From: CAZVJA01 sp964626885
Lineage (GTDB): Bacteria; Planctomycetota; Planctomycetia; Planctomycetales; Planctomycetaceae
Direction: 5' to 3'
NCBI GenBank assembly: GCA_964626885.1
Contig: CAZVJA010000026.1
Span: forward strand, 1-37,524
DNA: 37,524 nucleotides
How positions within the stretch are numbered: the stretch's first letter is position 1; each line of letters opens with the position of its first letter. Shown here piece by piece: positions 1-7,281 of the stretch. The notes beneath the pieces are model-generated. The model did no database searches. It was not told the origin of the DNA and was given only the letters and a program-made list of their open reading frames with translations. Position numbers and translations under genes: made by a program.

Positions 1-100
1 TCTCGCACTCGAGAAGATGCTGCTCGAACGAAATCTTCTGCTCCCCCTCCAATTCTCCGGCGAGGTAATCGTCAAGCTGTTCGCAGAGTTGGTATGTCAT
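1..100 (-). CDS. Anti-sigma factor with N-terminal zinc-finger domain (partial, C-terminus outside window)
   Basis: Only the first 33 residues lie in the window, beginning MTYQLCEQLDDYLAGELEG. A cysteine at residue 6, a Leu-Asp-Asp-Tyr-Leu-x-Gly-Glu-Leu core, then a histidine and a cysteine (HLLEC, residues 28-32) match the zinc-binding anti-sigma (zf-HC2) type that binds and inhibits ECF sigma factors. The ATG at 98-100 overlaps the stop of the sigma gene (ATGA), so the two are translationally coupled, as is usual for sigma/anti-sigma pairs. Whether a transmembrane segment and a sensory domain follow cannot be seen. The family call rests on a short stretch plus context. Confidence 0.7.
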   Translation of the reverse strand, partial: MTYQLCEQLDDYLAGELEGEQKISFEQHLLECE

Positions 101-594
101 GGTACGTTCGGCATCCGTTTGGCAAGTTCCTCGCGCATCCGTTTACGGGCGAGGCTCAGGTTGACTTTGGCTGTATTCTTATCGATCTCCAAAACCTTGC
201 AGATTTCATCCAGCGATAGTTCTTCCACAGCCGCCAGATACAACACCGTCCGCTGCTGGGGAGGCAGTTCGTCCAGCAGCTGCAAAGCCTGTACAAGGTC
301 ATCTTTCTGTTCGATGTGCTGATCCGGAGTAGCAGCGGAACAGTCCGCTTCGTCGGTCTGTAACGTCGAACTTGTGTGTGTCCTGTTCTTTCGCCGCAGT
401 TCGTCGTTCCACAGATTCACCGTGATGCGAAACAACCAGACGCGCGTTGCTTTTTCGCTCTTCAATGTCTGCCGGCTCTGCCAAGCCCGCAGAAATGTTT
501 CCTGTGTCAAATCCTCGGCGCGGTGCGGGTCACTTGTCAGGCGCAGGGAAAGGCGATACACGTGGGGGACGTGCTGTGTCAGCCCATCAGTCAC
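97..594 (-). CDS. RNA polymerase sigma factor, ECF (sigma-70) family
   Basis: 165 residues. Region 2 is visible at about residues 10-38, with the motif DPHRAEDLTQETFLRAW for core binding and -10 recognition. Region 4 lies at about 107-158 with LPPQQRTVLYL and the helix-turn-helix ELSLDEICKVLEIDKNTAK. The start is GTG at 592-594: an in-frame TGA lies two codons upstream and an AGGTGA ribosome site just before it, so no longer start is possible. The N-terminus is therefore about 10-15 residues shorter than common ECF factors, and part of region 2.1 is missing. It overlaps the anti-sigma gene by four bases and is divergent from the thioredoxin-like lipoprotein at 731. The regulon is unknown. Confidence 0.93.
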   Translation of the reverse strand: MTDGLTQHVPHVYRLSLRLTSDPHRAEDLTQETFLRAWQSRQTLKSEKATRVWLFRITVNLWNDELRRKNRTHTSSTLQTDEADCSAATPDQHIEQKDDLVQALQLLDELPPQQRTVLYLAAVEELSLDEICKVLEIDKNTAKVNLSLARKRMREELAKRMPNVP

Positions 595-730
595 CGTTCA
601 CCTGTTTTCCGGTGCGACAATTTCCAGGTTGTCTGGCCACCCCCCGGCAGGATGGCGAACCGATCGCATTCTACTCATTAAGACGGAATCGCCGCCAAAA
701 GGTTAAATCGCTTCCAGAAGGTTTTTCGAA

Positions 731-1312
731 TTGAGCCGATTTGTCCCCATCCTCTGCTTGTTCGCCGCCATCGGCTGCAACGGCTCTGCTTCGCAGGAAA
801 GTTCCTTGCGGCCGGCGAATCAGTCGGAGAGACCCTCAAAGGTCACACGGAAGATCGACGTGCAAATTCGAAGTTGGGACGAAACTCAAAAACTGATCGC
901 GGAGCACAAAGGGAAAGTCGTGGTGCTCGACGTCTGGTCAACCTCCTGCCAGCCGTGTCTCCGGGAGTTTCCGGGGCTGGTGGTGTTGTCCAAGAGGTTT
1001 CCGGAGCGCGTGGTGTGCATCTCGTTCAATGTGGATTACGACGGAAGCGAAGCCGATCCCCCCGAATCGTATCGTGAGGAAGTTCTCAAGTTTCTGACTG
1101 GGCAGGATGCCCGTTTCGACAACGTGATCTCCAGCGTCCCGAATGAGGATTTTTTCAATCGGATCAAGCTTGGAGGCCCGCCTGCCGTGTTTGTGTATGA
1201 CCGCGCAGGGAAGCTGGCCCGCAGATTCGATAACTCCGTTCCCAAGCAGCCGGAGTTTACCTACGCGAAGGACGTCACCCCGCTCGTGGAACAGTTGCTG
1301 GCCGGCCCGTAG
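731..1312 (+). CDS. Thioredoxin-like (TlpA/ResA-type) lipoprotein
   Basis: 193 residues. The N-terminus is a lipoprotein signal peptide, with a hydrophobic run (residues 4-15) ending at Cys16 in the context AAIGC, so the protein is probably lipid-anchored outside the cytoplasm. A thioredoxin fold follows: VVVLDVW, then the redox-active CQPC at residues 73-76, and a Gly-Gly-Pro-Pro turn near 148-151 corresponding to the cis-proline loop. It probably works as a thiol-disulfide oxidoreductase in the cell envelope; the target is unknown. The start is TTG at 731 with AGAAGG about nine bases upstream; no ATG fits better. It is divergent from the ECF sigma gene with a 136-bp gap, so regulation by that sigma factor is possible but not shown. 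Confidence 0.88.
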   Translation: MSRFVPILCLFAAIGCNGSASQESSLRPANQSERPSKVTRKIDVQIRSWDETQKLIAEHKGKVVVLDVWSTSCQPCLREFPGLVVLSKRFPERVVCISFNVDYDGSEADPPESYREEVLKFLTGQDARFDNVISSVPNEDFFNRIKLGGPPAVFVYDRAGKLARRFDNSVPKQPEFTYAKDVTPLVEQLLAGP

Positions 1313-1628
1313 CGGTTTTTCTCTTCGCGGGGATCGAATCGTTTGTTGTCGCCGTGCGACTGGTAAGGTTCGGGCCTTCGATCGGCGGGGACACCCTGGT
1401 TTCGATTGTCCCTTGCTTCGAATTCGCCGGACTCCAGTGCAACGCGCTCCGATAAATCCTCTATTCCTCGTCAGCCAGGTCGCGTTATATTCCACCCGTT
1501 ACGAACGCCTGTTTCGGTATAACAGGCAAGGTCTGGTCGTATCCCTCGGCCGGAACAGTCGCACCCGGTCGGTTCACGCGATGACTTTGCGGAGTCGAGC
1601 TTGTTGACGGGCGATTAGCGCTGAGCCT
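1313..1628. other. Gene-free stretch, nothing recognised
   Basis: 316 bases between the lipoprotein and the DUF2062 gene. No ORF here resembles a protein family, and no terminator-like hairpin with a T-run or obvious repeat was seen. It presumably holds the promoter of the next gene. Confidence 0.5.
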
Positions 1629-2138
1629 ATGAACAGCAGATACTCCCACTTGGCGAAATGGAGTCCCCGCACCCTTCTGCGACGGATTCTCTCGCTCAAC
1701 GATACCCCGCACTCCGTCGCTCTCGGGGCGACCATCGGGGTCTTTCTGGCCTGCACGCCAACGTTCGGAATTCGTGTGCTGCTGGTGGTGCTGATCGCGC
1801 TCGTCACTCGGCGCTGGTTTTACTTCAACCGCGCGGCCGCGATGCTGGCCACCTGCCTCTCGAACCCGGTGACGACGGTGCCGGTCTATTATTTCGACTA
1901 TTGGGTCGGTACGCTGTTTGTACGCGGTGAGGCGACACGAAAAGACTTCGCGCGGGTGCTGCATTACGAGGGATTTCAGGAATGGTGGGGCGCGGCTCAA
2001 TGGTTGTTCGTCGATGTGGGTGCGCCGCTCGTGCTCGGCTCGCTTCTGGTGGCGATTTGTGCGGCTGTTGTTACCTACCCGGCCATGCGTTGGCTACTCA
2101 ACGTCACGCGTTCGTCACGTACGCTGCTTTCCAGTTAA
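1629..2138 (+). CDS. DUF2062 domain membrane protein
   Basis: 169 residues. The sequence TPHSVALGATIGVFLACTP followed by TFGIR and, further on, SNPVTTVPVYYFDYW is characteristic of DUF2062 integral membrane proteins. About three hydrophobic segments are visible (roughly residues 32-60, 65-90 and 128-152), giving an inner-membrane location. The molecular role of the family is not established. The start ATG at 1629 gives a basic N-terminus (RTLLRR) before the first membrane segment. It lies 64 bases upstream of the sugar kinase on the same strand, but a functional link cannot be claimed. Confidence 0.85.
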   Translation: MNSRYSHLAKWSPRTLLRRILSLNDTPHSVALGATIGVFLACTPTFGIRVLLVVLIALVTRRWFYFNRAAAMLATCLSNPVTTVPVYYFDYWVGTLFVRGEATRKDFARVLHYEGFQEWWGAAQWLFVDVGAPLVLGSLLVAICAAVVTYPAMRWLLNVTRSSRTLLSS

Positions 2139-2202
2139 TCGCTCCGATATCTTGCGCGCGGACTTCCGCTAGCGGTGAGCCATCAAGCTGGGTGGCGACG
2201 CA

Positions 2203-3168
2203 ATGATGACTTCCCTCCGCCAAGATTGCCTCTGCGTGGGGATCGTTGTGGCCGACCATGTCTGCGAGCCGATCGACCATATTCCATCACCGGGGGAACT
2301 GGTTCTCACCGGTAAGATGAGCCTCTCGATCGGCGGCTGCGCCTCGAACGTGGCTGTCGATCTGGCGAAGCTCGGGCGCAGGGCTGGAATCGTCGGGCGC
2401 GTGGGACGCGATGTTTTTGGACAGTTCGTTCGGGAAACCTTGACCAATGCAGGGGTCGACTGCGGTCATCTTGTCGAGTCCCCGTCGGCTGATACCAGCG
2501 GCTCGTTTGTCATCAATGTTCGTGGGGAAGACCGCAGGTTCATCCACGCGACGGGAACCAATGCCGAATTCACCGGTAGCGAAGTTACGCCCGAGCTGCT
2601 GCGCACCAGCCGCGTGCTGTATCTCGGCGGGTATTGCTTGTCCGATCTGCCGACGACGGAGAATGTGGCTGCGATGTTCCGCGCGGCACGCGACGCGGGT
2701 GTGACCACGCTGCTGGATGTGGTGATTCCCGGTCCGGCCGATTATTGGTCCCGGTTGCGTCCGGTACTCCCTTTCACCGACGTTTTCCTGCCGAACAATG
2801 ATGAAGCCAAGATCATTACGGGCATCGACGACCCTGTCTTGCAGGCGACGGAGTTTTACCAGGCGGGTGCACGGACCGTGGTCATTACTTGCGGCGGGGA
2901 AGGTTCAGTCCTGGTGGACGCGACCGGCAGCTTTCGAGCGGGGAGTTTCCCTGTTGAATTCGTTGATGGTACCGGGAGCGGCGATGCATTCGTCGCGGGT
3001 TATATTCACGCGCTGCTCGACGGTCGCGGCACTCTCGACTGCATCCGCTATGGCAGCGCGCTCGGGGCGAGTTGCGTTCGCGCGACCGGCGCGACGACGG
3101 GTGTTTTCAACGCGGATGAGCTGTTGCGGTTTCTCGCGGATCATGAATTGCCGATCGAGCGGACGTGA
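2203..3168 (+). CDS. PfkB-family carbohydrate kinase
   Basis: 321 residues, the usual length for ribokinase/PfkB sugar kinases, which phosphorylate a sugar with ATP in the cytoplasm. The N-terminal substrate-binding signature GGCASNVAVDLAKLG is at residues 44-58, and the C-terminal PfkB signature DGTGSGDAF at 255-263 contains the catalytic base Asp261 and the anion-hole glycines. NNDEA near 198-202 matches the conserved asparagine/glutamate region of the fold. The substrate cannot be read from sequence; ribose, adenosine-like nucleosides or fructose are possible. Two ATG codons are adjacent (2203, 2206), and there is no strong ribosome site. A 10-bp-stem palindrome follows the stop at 3172, belonging to the RAYT-linked repeat and possibly ending transcription. 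Confidence 0.9.
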   Translation: MMTSLRQDCLCVGIVVADHVCEPIDHIPSPGELVLTGKMSLSIGGCASNVAVDLAKLGRRAGIVGRVGRDVFGQFVRETLTNAGVDCGHLVESPSADTSGSFVINVRGEDRRFIHATGTNAEFTGSEVTPELLRTSRVLYLGGYCLSDLPTTENVAAMFRAARDAGVTTLLDVVIPGPADYWSRLRPVLPFTDVFLPNNDEAKIITGIDDPVLQATEFYQAGARTVVITCGGEGSVLVDATGSFRAGSFPVEFVDGTGSGDAFVAGYIHALLDGRGTLDCIRYGSALGASCVRATGATTGVFNADELLRFLADHELPIERT

Positions 3169-3171
3169 AAC

Positions 3172-3195
3172 GCCCAGGGACAGCCGTCCCTGGGC
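3172..3195. repeat. REP-like palindrome, left flank of RAYT gene
   Basis: A perfect 10-bp stem (GCCCAGGGAC / GTCCCTGGGC) with the 4-nt loop AGCC. The exact reverse complement of this 24-mer occurs at 3795-3818, so the two copies bracket the transposase gene. Both are followed on the plus strand by TTGGA. RAYT enzymes act on such imperfect or perfect palindromes, which supports assigning the pair to the RAYT. Confidence 0.85.
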
Positions 3196-3240
3196 TTGGA
3201 CGAGTAGAACGATACGAAGTTACCCGGCGTGGAACGGTGC

Positions 3241-3789
3241 ATGAGACCCACCTCGTCAAATTTCACGGGCTTCTGGTTCCACTTCATCGTGACCTCGTAC
3301 GGAGCCTGGCTGCCTGGGGATTCGCGAGGATTCCGAACGCGACATCATCGTCAGCATATTGAAGGGGATTACAAGAACCCTCCCAAGCCGGGCACACATG
3401 CCGCACAACTGCAAAGAAGTCGGCTCCTGCTCAAACAGCCTGCAGTTCACATCTCCGAAATCTGGAGGCCAATTGTTGGTGAGGCGATTCTTACGAAGTT
3501 GATCGAGCAGCGTGCCTTTGTTCTATGTCTCGCGGTCGCTGCGCAACACATGCACGTTTTGGCAAAACTCCGAAGAGGGCAACGACCGCGAATGGCGATG
3601 GGCATGGCGAAAAAACATGCGACTTTTGAAGTCAAGCGCCTTGGTTGGACCGGGAAGCTCTGGGCGTGCCGAGGAAAAGAAATCCCCATCGGGAATCGGC
3701 GGCATCAATTGAATGCGTACCGTTATATCCTTGCACACGCGGATCAAGGGGCATGGATCTGGGATTGGAAGAACGCAACTGGCGGTTGA
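3241..3789 (+). CDS. REP-associated tyrosine transposase (RAYT, TnpA_REP/IS200-like Y1 fold)
   Basis: 182 residues from the ATG at 3241 (an in-frame GTG lies at 3229). Visible hallmarks are FIVTSYGAWLPGD near residues 15-27, the HUH metal-binding motif QHMHVLAKL (His103 and His105), and a tyrosine-bearing helix LNAYRYILAHADQGAW near 157-172, whose Tyr160 or Tyr162 should be the nucleophile. Y1 HUH enzymes nick single-stranded DNA at a hairpin and form a 5'-phosphotyrosine bond. RAYTs are usually single copy, domesticated and associated with REP palindromes. Here the gene sits between two mirror-image palindromes in the gap between the convergent kinase and oxidoreductase genes. All catalytic motifs appear intact, so it could be active. 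Confidence 0.85.
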   Translation: MRPTSSNFTGFWFHFIVTSYGAWLPGDSRGFRTRHHRQHIEGDYKNPPKPGTHAAQLQRSRLLLKQPAVHISEIWRPIVGEAILTKLIEQRAFVLCLAVAAQHMHVLAKLRRGQRPRMAMGMAKKHATFEVKRLGWTGKLWACRGKEIPIGNRRHQLNAYRYILAHADQGAWIWDWKNATGG

Positions 3790-3794
3790 TGTAA

Positions 3795-3818
3795 GCCCAG
3801 GGACGGCTGTCCCTGGGC
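3795..3818. repeat. REP-like palindrome, right flank of RAYT gene
   Basis: GCCCAGGGAC, loop GGCT, GTCCCTGGGC: a perfect 10-bp stem and the exact reverse complement of the copy at 3172-3195. It starts six bases after the RAYT stop codon. It may also act as a transcription barrier between the convergent RAYT and oxidoreductase genes, although no T-run follows it. Confidence 0.85.
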
Positions 3819-3851
3819 TTGGAATTCGGCGTTTCGGAAACGCGCAAACTC

Positions 3852-5219
3852 TCATGTAGGGATTTCGAACCCTTGTCGCTGATCGCGGCGGAGCCAGCGA
3901 TTGGCTTCGTCGTCGCCGACGAATTGCTCTGCCGCGGCATCCCATTTGAGAGGTCGACCAAGCCGCATTGAGATGTTCGCCAGATGGCAGGCGGTCGCGC
4001 TGCGATGCTGGCTTTCGACGTCGCAAATTGGTGTGTGCCGTGAGCGGACGCAATCGAAGAAATTCCCCATGTGGTTGATGATCGCGTCGAGCTTTCCGGT
4101 GCGCGGCGGACGATCGAGGTTGTCGTGCGCATAGAGTCGGAAATCTTCCCGACGGAGCGGCTTCTCCGCCAGATCCTCGACCGGTTTGCCGGAGATGGTC
4201 CCCCGGTTGACGAAGATCCGCCCTGCTTCTCCTTCGATCAGCAGCCCGCTTCGTCCATGATCCTTCACGGTGACGACGACATCGTCCGGGTATCTGTAGG
4301 TTGCCTCGAAGGAAGTCGCCACGTTGTAGCCGTTTTCGATGTGCGGGAACTCCGCCTTCGTTTCGATCTCGCGCGGGCCGGAACGGTCGTGCCCGACGGC
4401 CCACTGCGCGATGTCGACGTGATGCGCTCCCCAGTCGGTCATCTGTCCGCCGGCGTATTCGTACCACCAGCGGAAGGTGTAATGGCAGCGTTCGGGAATA
4501 AAAGGAATGTCCGGCGTTTGCCCCTGCCAGAGGTTCCAGTTCAGATGCTTCGGCGGCTCCTGCGGCTGAAACGGCCCGCCGGTGACGTTTTTTCCGAGCA
4601 CGACTTCGATCTGCTTGAGCTTGCCGAGCCGTCCCGAACGTACGAGTTCGCACGCCAGGCGGAAGTTGTTGTCGCTCCGCTGCCAGGAACCAACTTGCAG
4701 TACGCGTCCCGTCTCACGCACGACCTTGACGAGATGCTTTCCCTCGTCGATCGTCAACGTGAGAGGTTTTTCGCAATACACATCCTTGCCGGCCCGGCAG
4801 GCAGCGACGGCCATTGATGTGTGCCAATGGTCCGGCGCACCGATGGTGATGACGTCGATGTCCGGCCGAGCCAGCATGTCGTGAAAATCTTCATACGTGT
4901 CGACCTTACCGCCGAAATCGGCTTTCGCTTTGTCCAGAATCTGCTGATCGACGTCACAGACCGCCACGATGTCGCCATATAACTCTGCTTTCGTGGCGAT
5001 GACTGTTCCCTGGTATTTCATGCCGATCGCGCCAACCCGCGGCCGGTTGTTCGGAGAACGGGGTTTTTCATCAGCGCGCGCCGCAGCAGAGGCAAACAGA
5101 TGCGGCAGCGCGCCGGCACCGGCCAGCAGAGGTGGAAGCGACGTCAAAAATTCACGGCGCGTGCCGTGCAACCTGGAAGACATTTCGCCACGCAACTCAG
5201 GGGTTCGATCATGTTTCAT
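3852..5219 (-). CDS. Gfo/Idh/MocA family oxidoreductase with Tat signal
   Basis: 455 residues from the ATG at 5217-5219. A twin-arginine signal is visible (TRREFLTSLPPLLAGAGALP, about residues 21-40), so export in folded form is expected. The Rossmann domain follows (VGAIGMKYQG near 63), with the family EKP motif in YCEKPLTLTIDEG near 146-158. The C-terminal substrate domain carries GGQMTDWGAHHVDIAQWA, whose aspartate and histidines form the catalytic/metal region. These NAD(P)-dependent enzymes act on sugars or inositols, but the substrate is unknown here. The start was chosen because a GGTGA lies five bases before it; ATG 5183 is an alternative just before the RR motif. It is the last gene of a minus-strand run with aldose epimerase and YqgE, fitting sugar metabolism. 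Confidence 0.9.
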   Translation of the reverse strand: MKHDRTPELRGEMSSRLHGTRREFLTSLPPLLAGAGALPHLFASAAARADEKPRSPNNRPRVGAIGMKYQGTVIATKAELYGDIVAVCDVDQQILDKAKADFGGKVDTYEDFHDMLARPDIDVITIGAPDHWHTSMAVAACRAGKDVYCEKPLTLTIDEGKHLVKVVRETGRVLQVGSWQRSDNNFRLACELVRSGRLGKLKQIEVVLGKNVTGGPFQPQEPPKHLNWNLWQGQTPDIPFIPERCHYTFRWWYEYAGGQMTDWGAHHVDIAQWAVGHDRSGPREIETKAEFPHIENGYNVATSFEATYRYPDDVVVTVKDHGRSGLLIEGEAGRIFVNRGTISGKPVEDLAEKPLRREDFRLYAHDNLDRPPRTGKLDAIINHMGNFFDCVRSRHTPICDVESQHRSATACHLANISMRLGRPLKWDAAAEQFVGDDEANRWLRRDQRQGFEIPT

Positions 5220-5381
5220 CGTGATCACCGAGGTGCAGGTTAGGTAAGATGATCGGATCGACAGTGATATCCATATCCTACCGTCGAACTCAGGACAATC
5301 GTGGTCGTCATCGCCGTTAGCCGATGCACCAGATTGATGATCCGGGATACCTTCCGTCAGCAATTCGACGGGAAGCACGAT

Positions 5382-6347
5382 TCAGGCAATGATTGGACCC
5401 GCTTCGATTTCGATCCAGGTGCGGAACGATTCTCTCGGGCCGAGGACTCGCAAACCGGTATCGACACCGCGCGCACAAAGGTTGATGGCGTCCGTGACGC
5501 ACGTGTACGGCTCGAGACAGACAGCATTTCGTTTCGGCGGCGTGTAGACCACCAGCTCACGGAAGATCGCATCGGAGCGCTGGGCAATCTGCAAGCCTGC
5601 CTTGCCATCCAGAATGTAACAGTCGATCCGTCCATCGCTCGGAGAAATATCGGTGAGGACGTCATCGAGACGGATGTCTCGGAAGAATCCTCCTTCACGA
5701 AGATCCTTTTCCGCGTCGATCGGATGCTGCTTGCCGGTCGGCAAACAATCGATCAGTTCCCATTCCCCGGCGGCAGGGGCCTCGATGAGACATTGCCCTG
5801 CATCGCTGGCACTGCCGAGCGGGAGCCGAAAGTAGGGGTGTGTGCCGAAACCCCACGGCAACGGTTTGTCGGAGGGGTTGGTAATCGTGATGTCGGCCCG
5901 GAGCGTGGCGCGGCGGAGCTCGTAACGAATTTCGATCGTGCAGTCGGTGGGCCACAACGGAAGACGGTCGGGAGCATCGACGCTCAGGCGGAACTCGCCG
6001 ACCGCGAAGTTCTCGCCTTGTGAGGTCACTCTCCAGGGACGATCGATCGCGAAGCCGTGAATTGCGTTCCCGGTGCCGTCGTAACCGACATTTTCCGGCG
6101 GCAAGACGTATTCCCGCTCGTTCCAATGGTACTTCCCGCCGCGGATACGATTTGGAAACGGGAACAGGATCGGAATGCCGTGCCCGCTGGGGCGCTGCTT
6201 TCCCTCCGCGAAATCGGGAGCCGCGTCGATGACGTCGATCACCTGATTGTCGACCGCAGCGTGGAACTCATGGCAGTTGAAGCCAAGATGCGTCGCAATG
6301 CGCGCTGTGGAGCCAGTCGAGGAGTCTTTCAGCAGAAGAGATTGCAT
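5382..6347 (-). CDS. Aldose 1-epimerase family protein
   Basis: 321 residues from the ATG at 6345-6347; a GTG at 6365 would add six residues and overlap the upstream stop. Family features visible are PILFPFPNRI near residues 60-69, an AIHGFAIDRPW segment holding a catalytic-type histidine, WGFGTHPYFRLPLG containing the second conserved histidine, and CLEPYTCVTDAINL containing the conserved catalytic-type glutamate. The fold interconverts alpha and beta anomers of free aldoses in the cytoplasm. Exact substrate (galactose, glucose or a glucose-6-phosphate-type ligand) is not decidable. Its ATG starts eight bases after the yqgE stop, so the two are probably cotranscribed, with the exported oxidoreductase next. 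Confidence 0.88.
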   Translation of the reverse strand: MQSLLLKDSSTGSTARIATHLGFNCHEFHAAVDNQVIDVIDAAPDFAEGKQRPSGHGIPILFPFPNRIRGGKYHWNEREYVLPPENVGYDGTGNAIHGFAIDRPWRVTSQGENFAVGEFRLSVDAPDRLPLWPTDCTIEIRYELRRATLRADITITNPSDKPLPWGFGTHPYFRLPLGSASDAGQCLIEAPAAGEWELIDCLPTGKQHPIDAEKDLREGGFFRDIRLDDVLTDISPSDGRIDCYILDGKAGLQIAQRSDAIFRELVVYTPPKRNAVCLEPYTCVTDAINLCARGVDTGLRVLGPRESFRTWIEIEAGPIIA

Positions 6348-6355
6348 GCGGGGGT

Positions 6356-6922
6356 TCAATTCCACTCGGGGTTGGCGGGATGTTGGGGCAGGATTCGGTT
6401 GGCTTCGTAGACCTTATGGAGCATGCGCTCCCACACCTGATACGGGTCGTCCGTAAACAGACATTCGCAATTCGCGTCGTGCAGGTACCAGTCGCCGCGC
6501 GAGAGTTCTCCCTCCAATTGGCCAGGCGACCAACCGGCACAACCGGAGTAAATGCGGAATTTCAGTCGGTCCTTCCCCTCGGCTGCCGAGCGGACAATCG
6601 ACTCGAACACCTCCGCGCTGCTGCCGACAAACAAGCCGGGGATGATCGGCGTTTCGGTGTGATCCATCTCGGGAGCGTTGTGCAGAATGAACAGAGCGGA
6701 GGGCTCAACCGGCCCACCGACATACACCAGATCATCCGTTTCGGGGAGCTTGAAATGCTCCGACAACGCATGCGCGACGGTGACCGAGGAGGGGCGATTG
6801 ACGATCAGTCCCATCGCCCCCTCTTTCCCATGCTCGACCATCAGCACCACGGTCCGCAGGAAATTCGGATCGCGAAGCCGCTTGCCGGCTATAAGGAATT
6901 GTCCGCGGAGTGATTGAGTCAT
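6356..6922 (-). CDS. yqgE: YqgE/AlgH (UPF0301) family protein
   Basis: 188 residues from the ATG at 6920-6922, the usual length of the family. Diagnostic blocks are GQFLIAGKRLRDPNF at the N-terminus, TVVLMVEHGKEGAMGLIVNRP, VYVGGPV, and the C-terminal YSGCAGWSPGQLEGELSRGDW. The open frame continues upstream to 7147, but that extension has no similarity to the family, and the ATG at 6922 gives the standard N-terminus (MTQSLRGQFLIA). The biochemical role of YqgE/AlgH is unsettled; it was linked to alginate regulation in Pseudomonas. It is first in a minus-strand cluster with aldose 1-epimerase and is divergent from the oxidoreductase at 7282. Confidence 0.93.
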   Translation of the reverse strand: MTQSLRGQFLIAGKRLRDPNFLRTVVLMVEHGKEGAMGLIVNRPSSVTVAHALSEHFKLPETDDLVYVGGPVEPSALFILHNAPEMDHTETPIIPGLFVGSSAEVFESIVRSAAEGKDRLKFRIYSGCAGWSPGQLEGELSRGDWYLHDANCECLFTDDPYQVWERMLHKVYEANRILPQHPANPEWN

Positions 6923-7281
6923 CGTTCCGATCGGCGCGCTCCCGGAAGCCGCGATTCCCCGTTGCCGGGGTGAATTCTGTCCAAACGAAGGACGGTACCA
7001 GCGTGTCCATACGCCGCCAATTATAAAGCCGGGTTGGGCGGAATGTCCACGGAACGGGTCGCCGCCGCGAGAGCCCATTCCCCTTTGATTCTCCCCGAAG
7101 ATTGTGGGAGGATACCCGGAATATTGGTTGCGAATTCGAGTCGACACACGTCACGATCTGAAAATGCGGGAGACATTTCCGAAATTCTGAACGCGGTCTT
7201 TCCCAAAGGCTGCGAGCTTCCATGATCGACATCGAAGACATCGACACAGTCTCGTGAACCGACTTCCATGAGGAACGCAGC
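6923..7281. other. Divergent intergenic region
   Basis: 359 bases between the starts of yqgE (minus) and the oxidoreductase (plus). The region must contain promoters for both. No repeat, hairpin with T-run or recognisable RNA motif was found. A GAGGAA ribosome site lies at its right end, just before the ATG at 7282. Confidence 0.5.

Noticed and set aside
3523..4653. 376-codon minus-strand open frame
   Set aside because: Arg-rich, crosses the RAYT gene and the REP palindrome and overlaps the oxidoreductase in the wrong frame.
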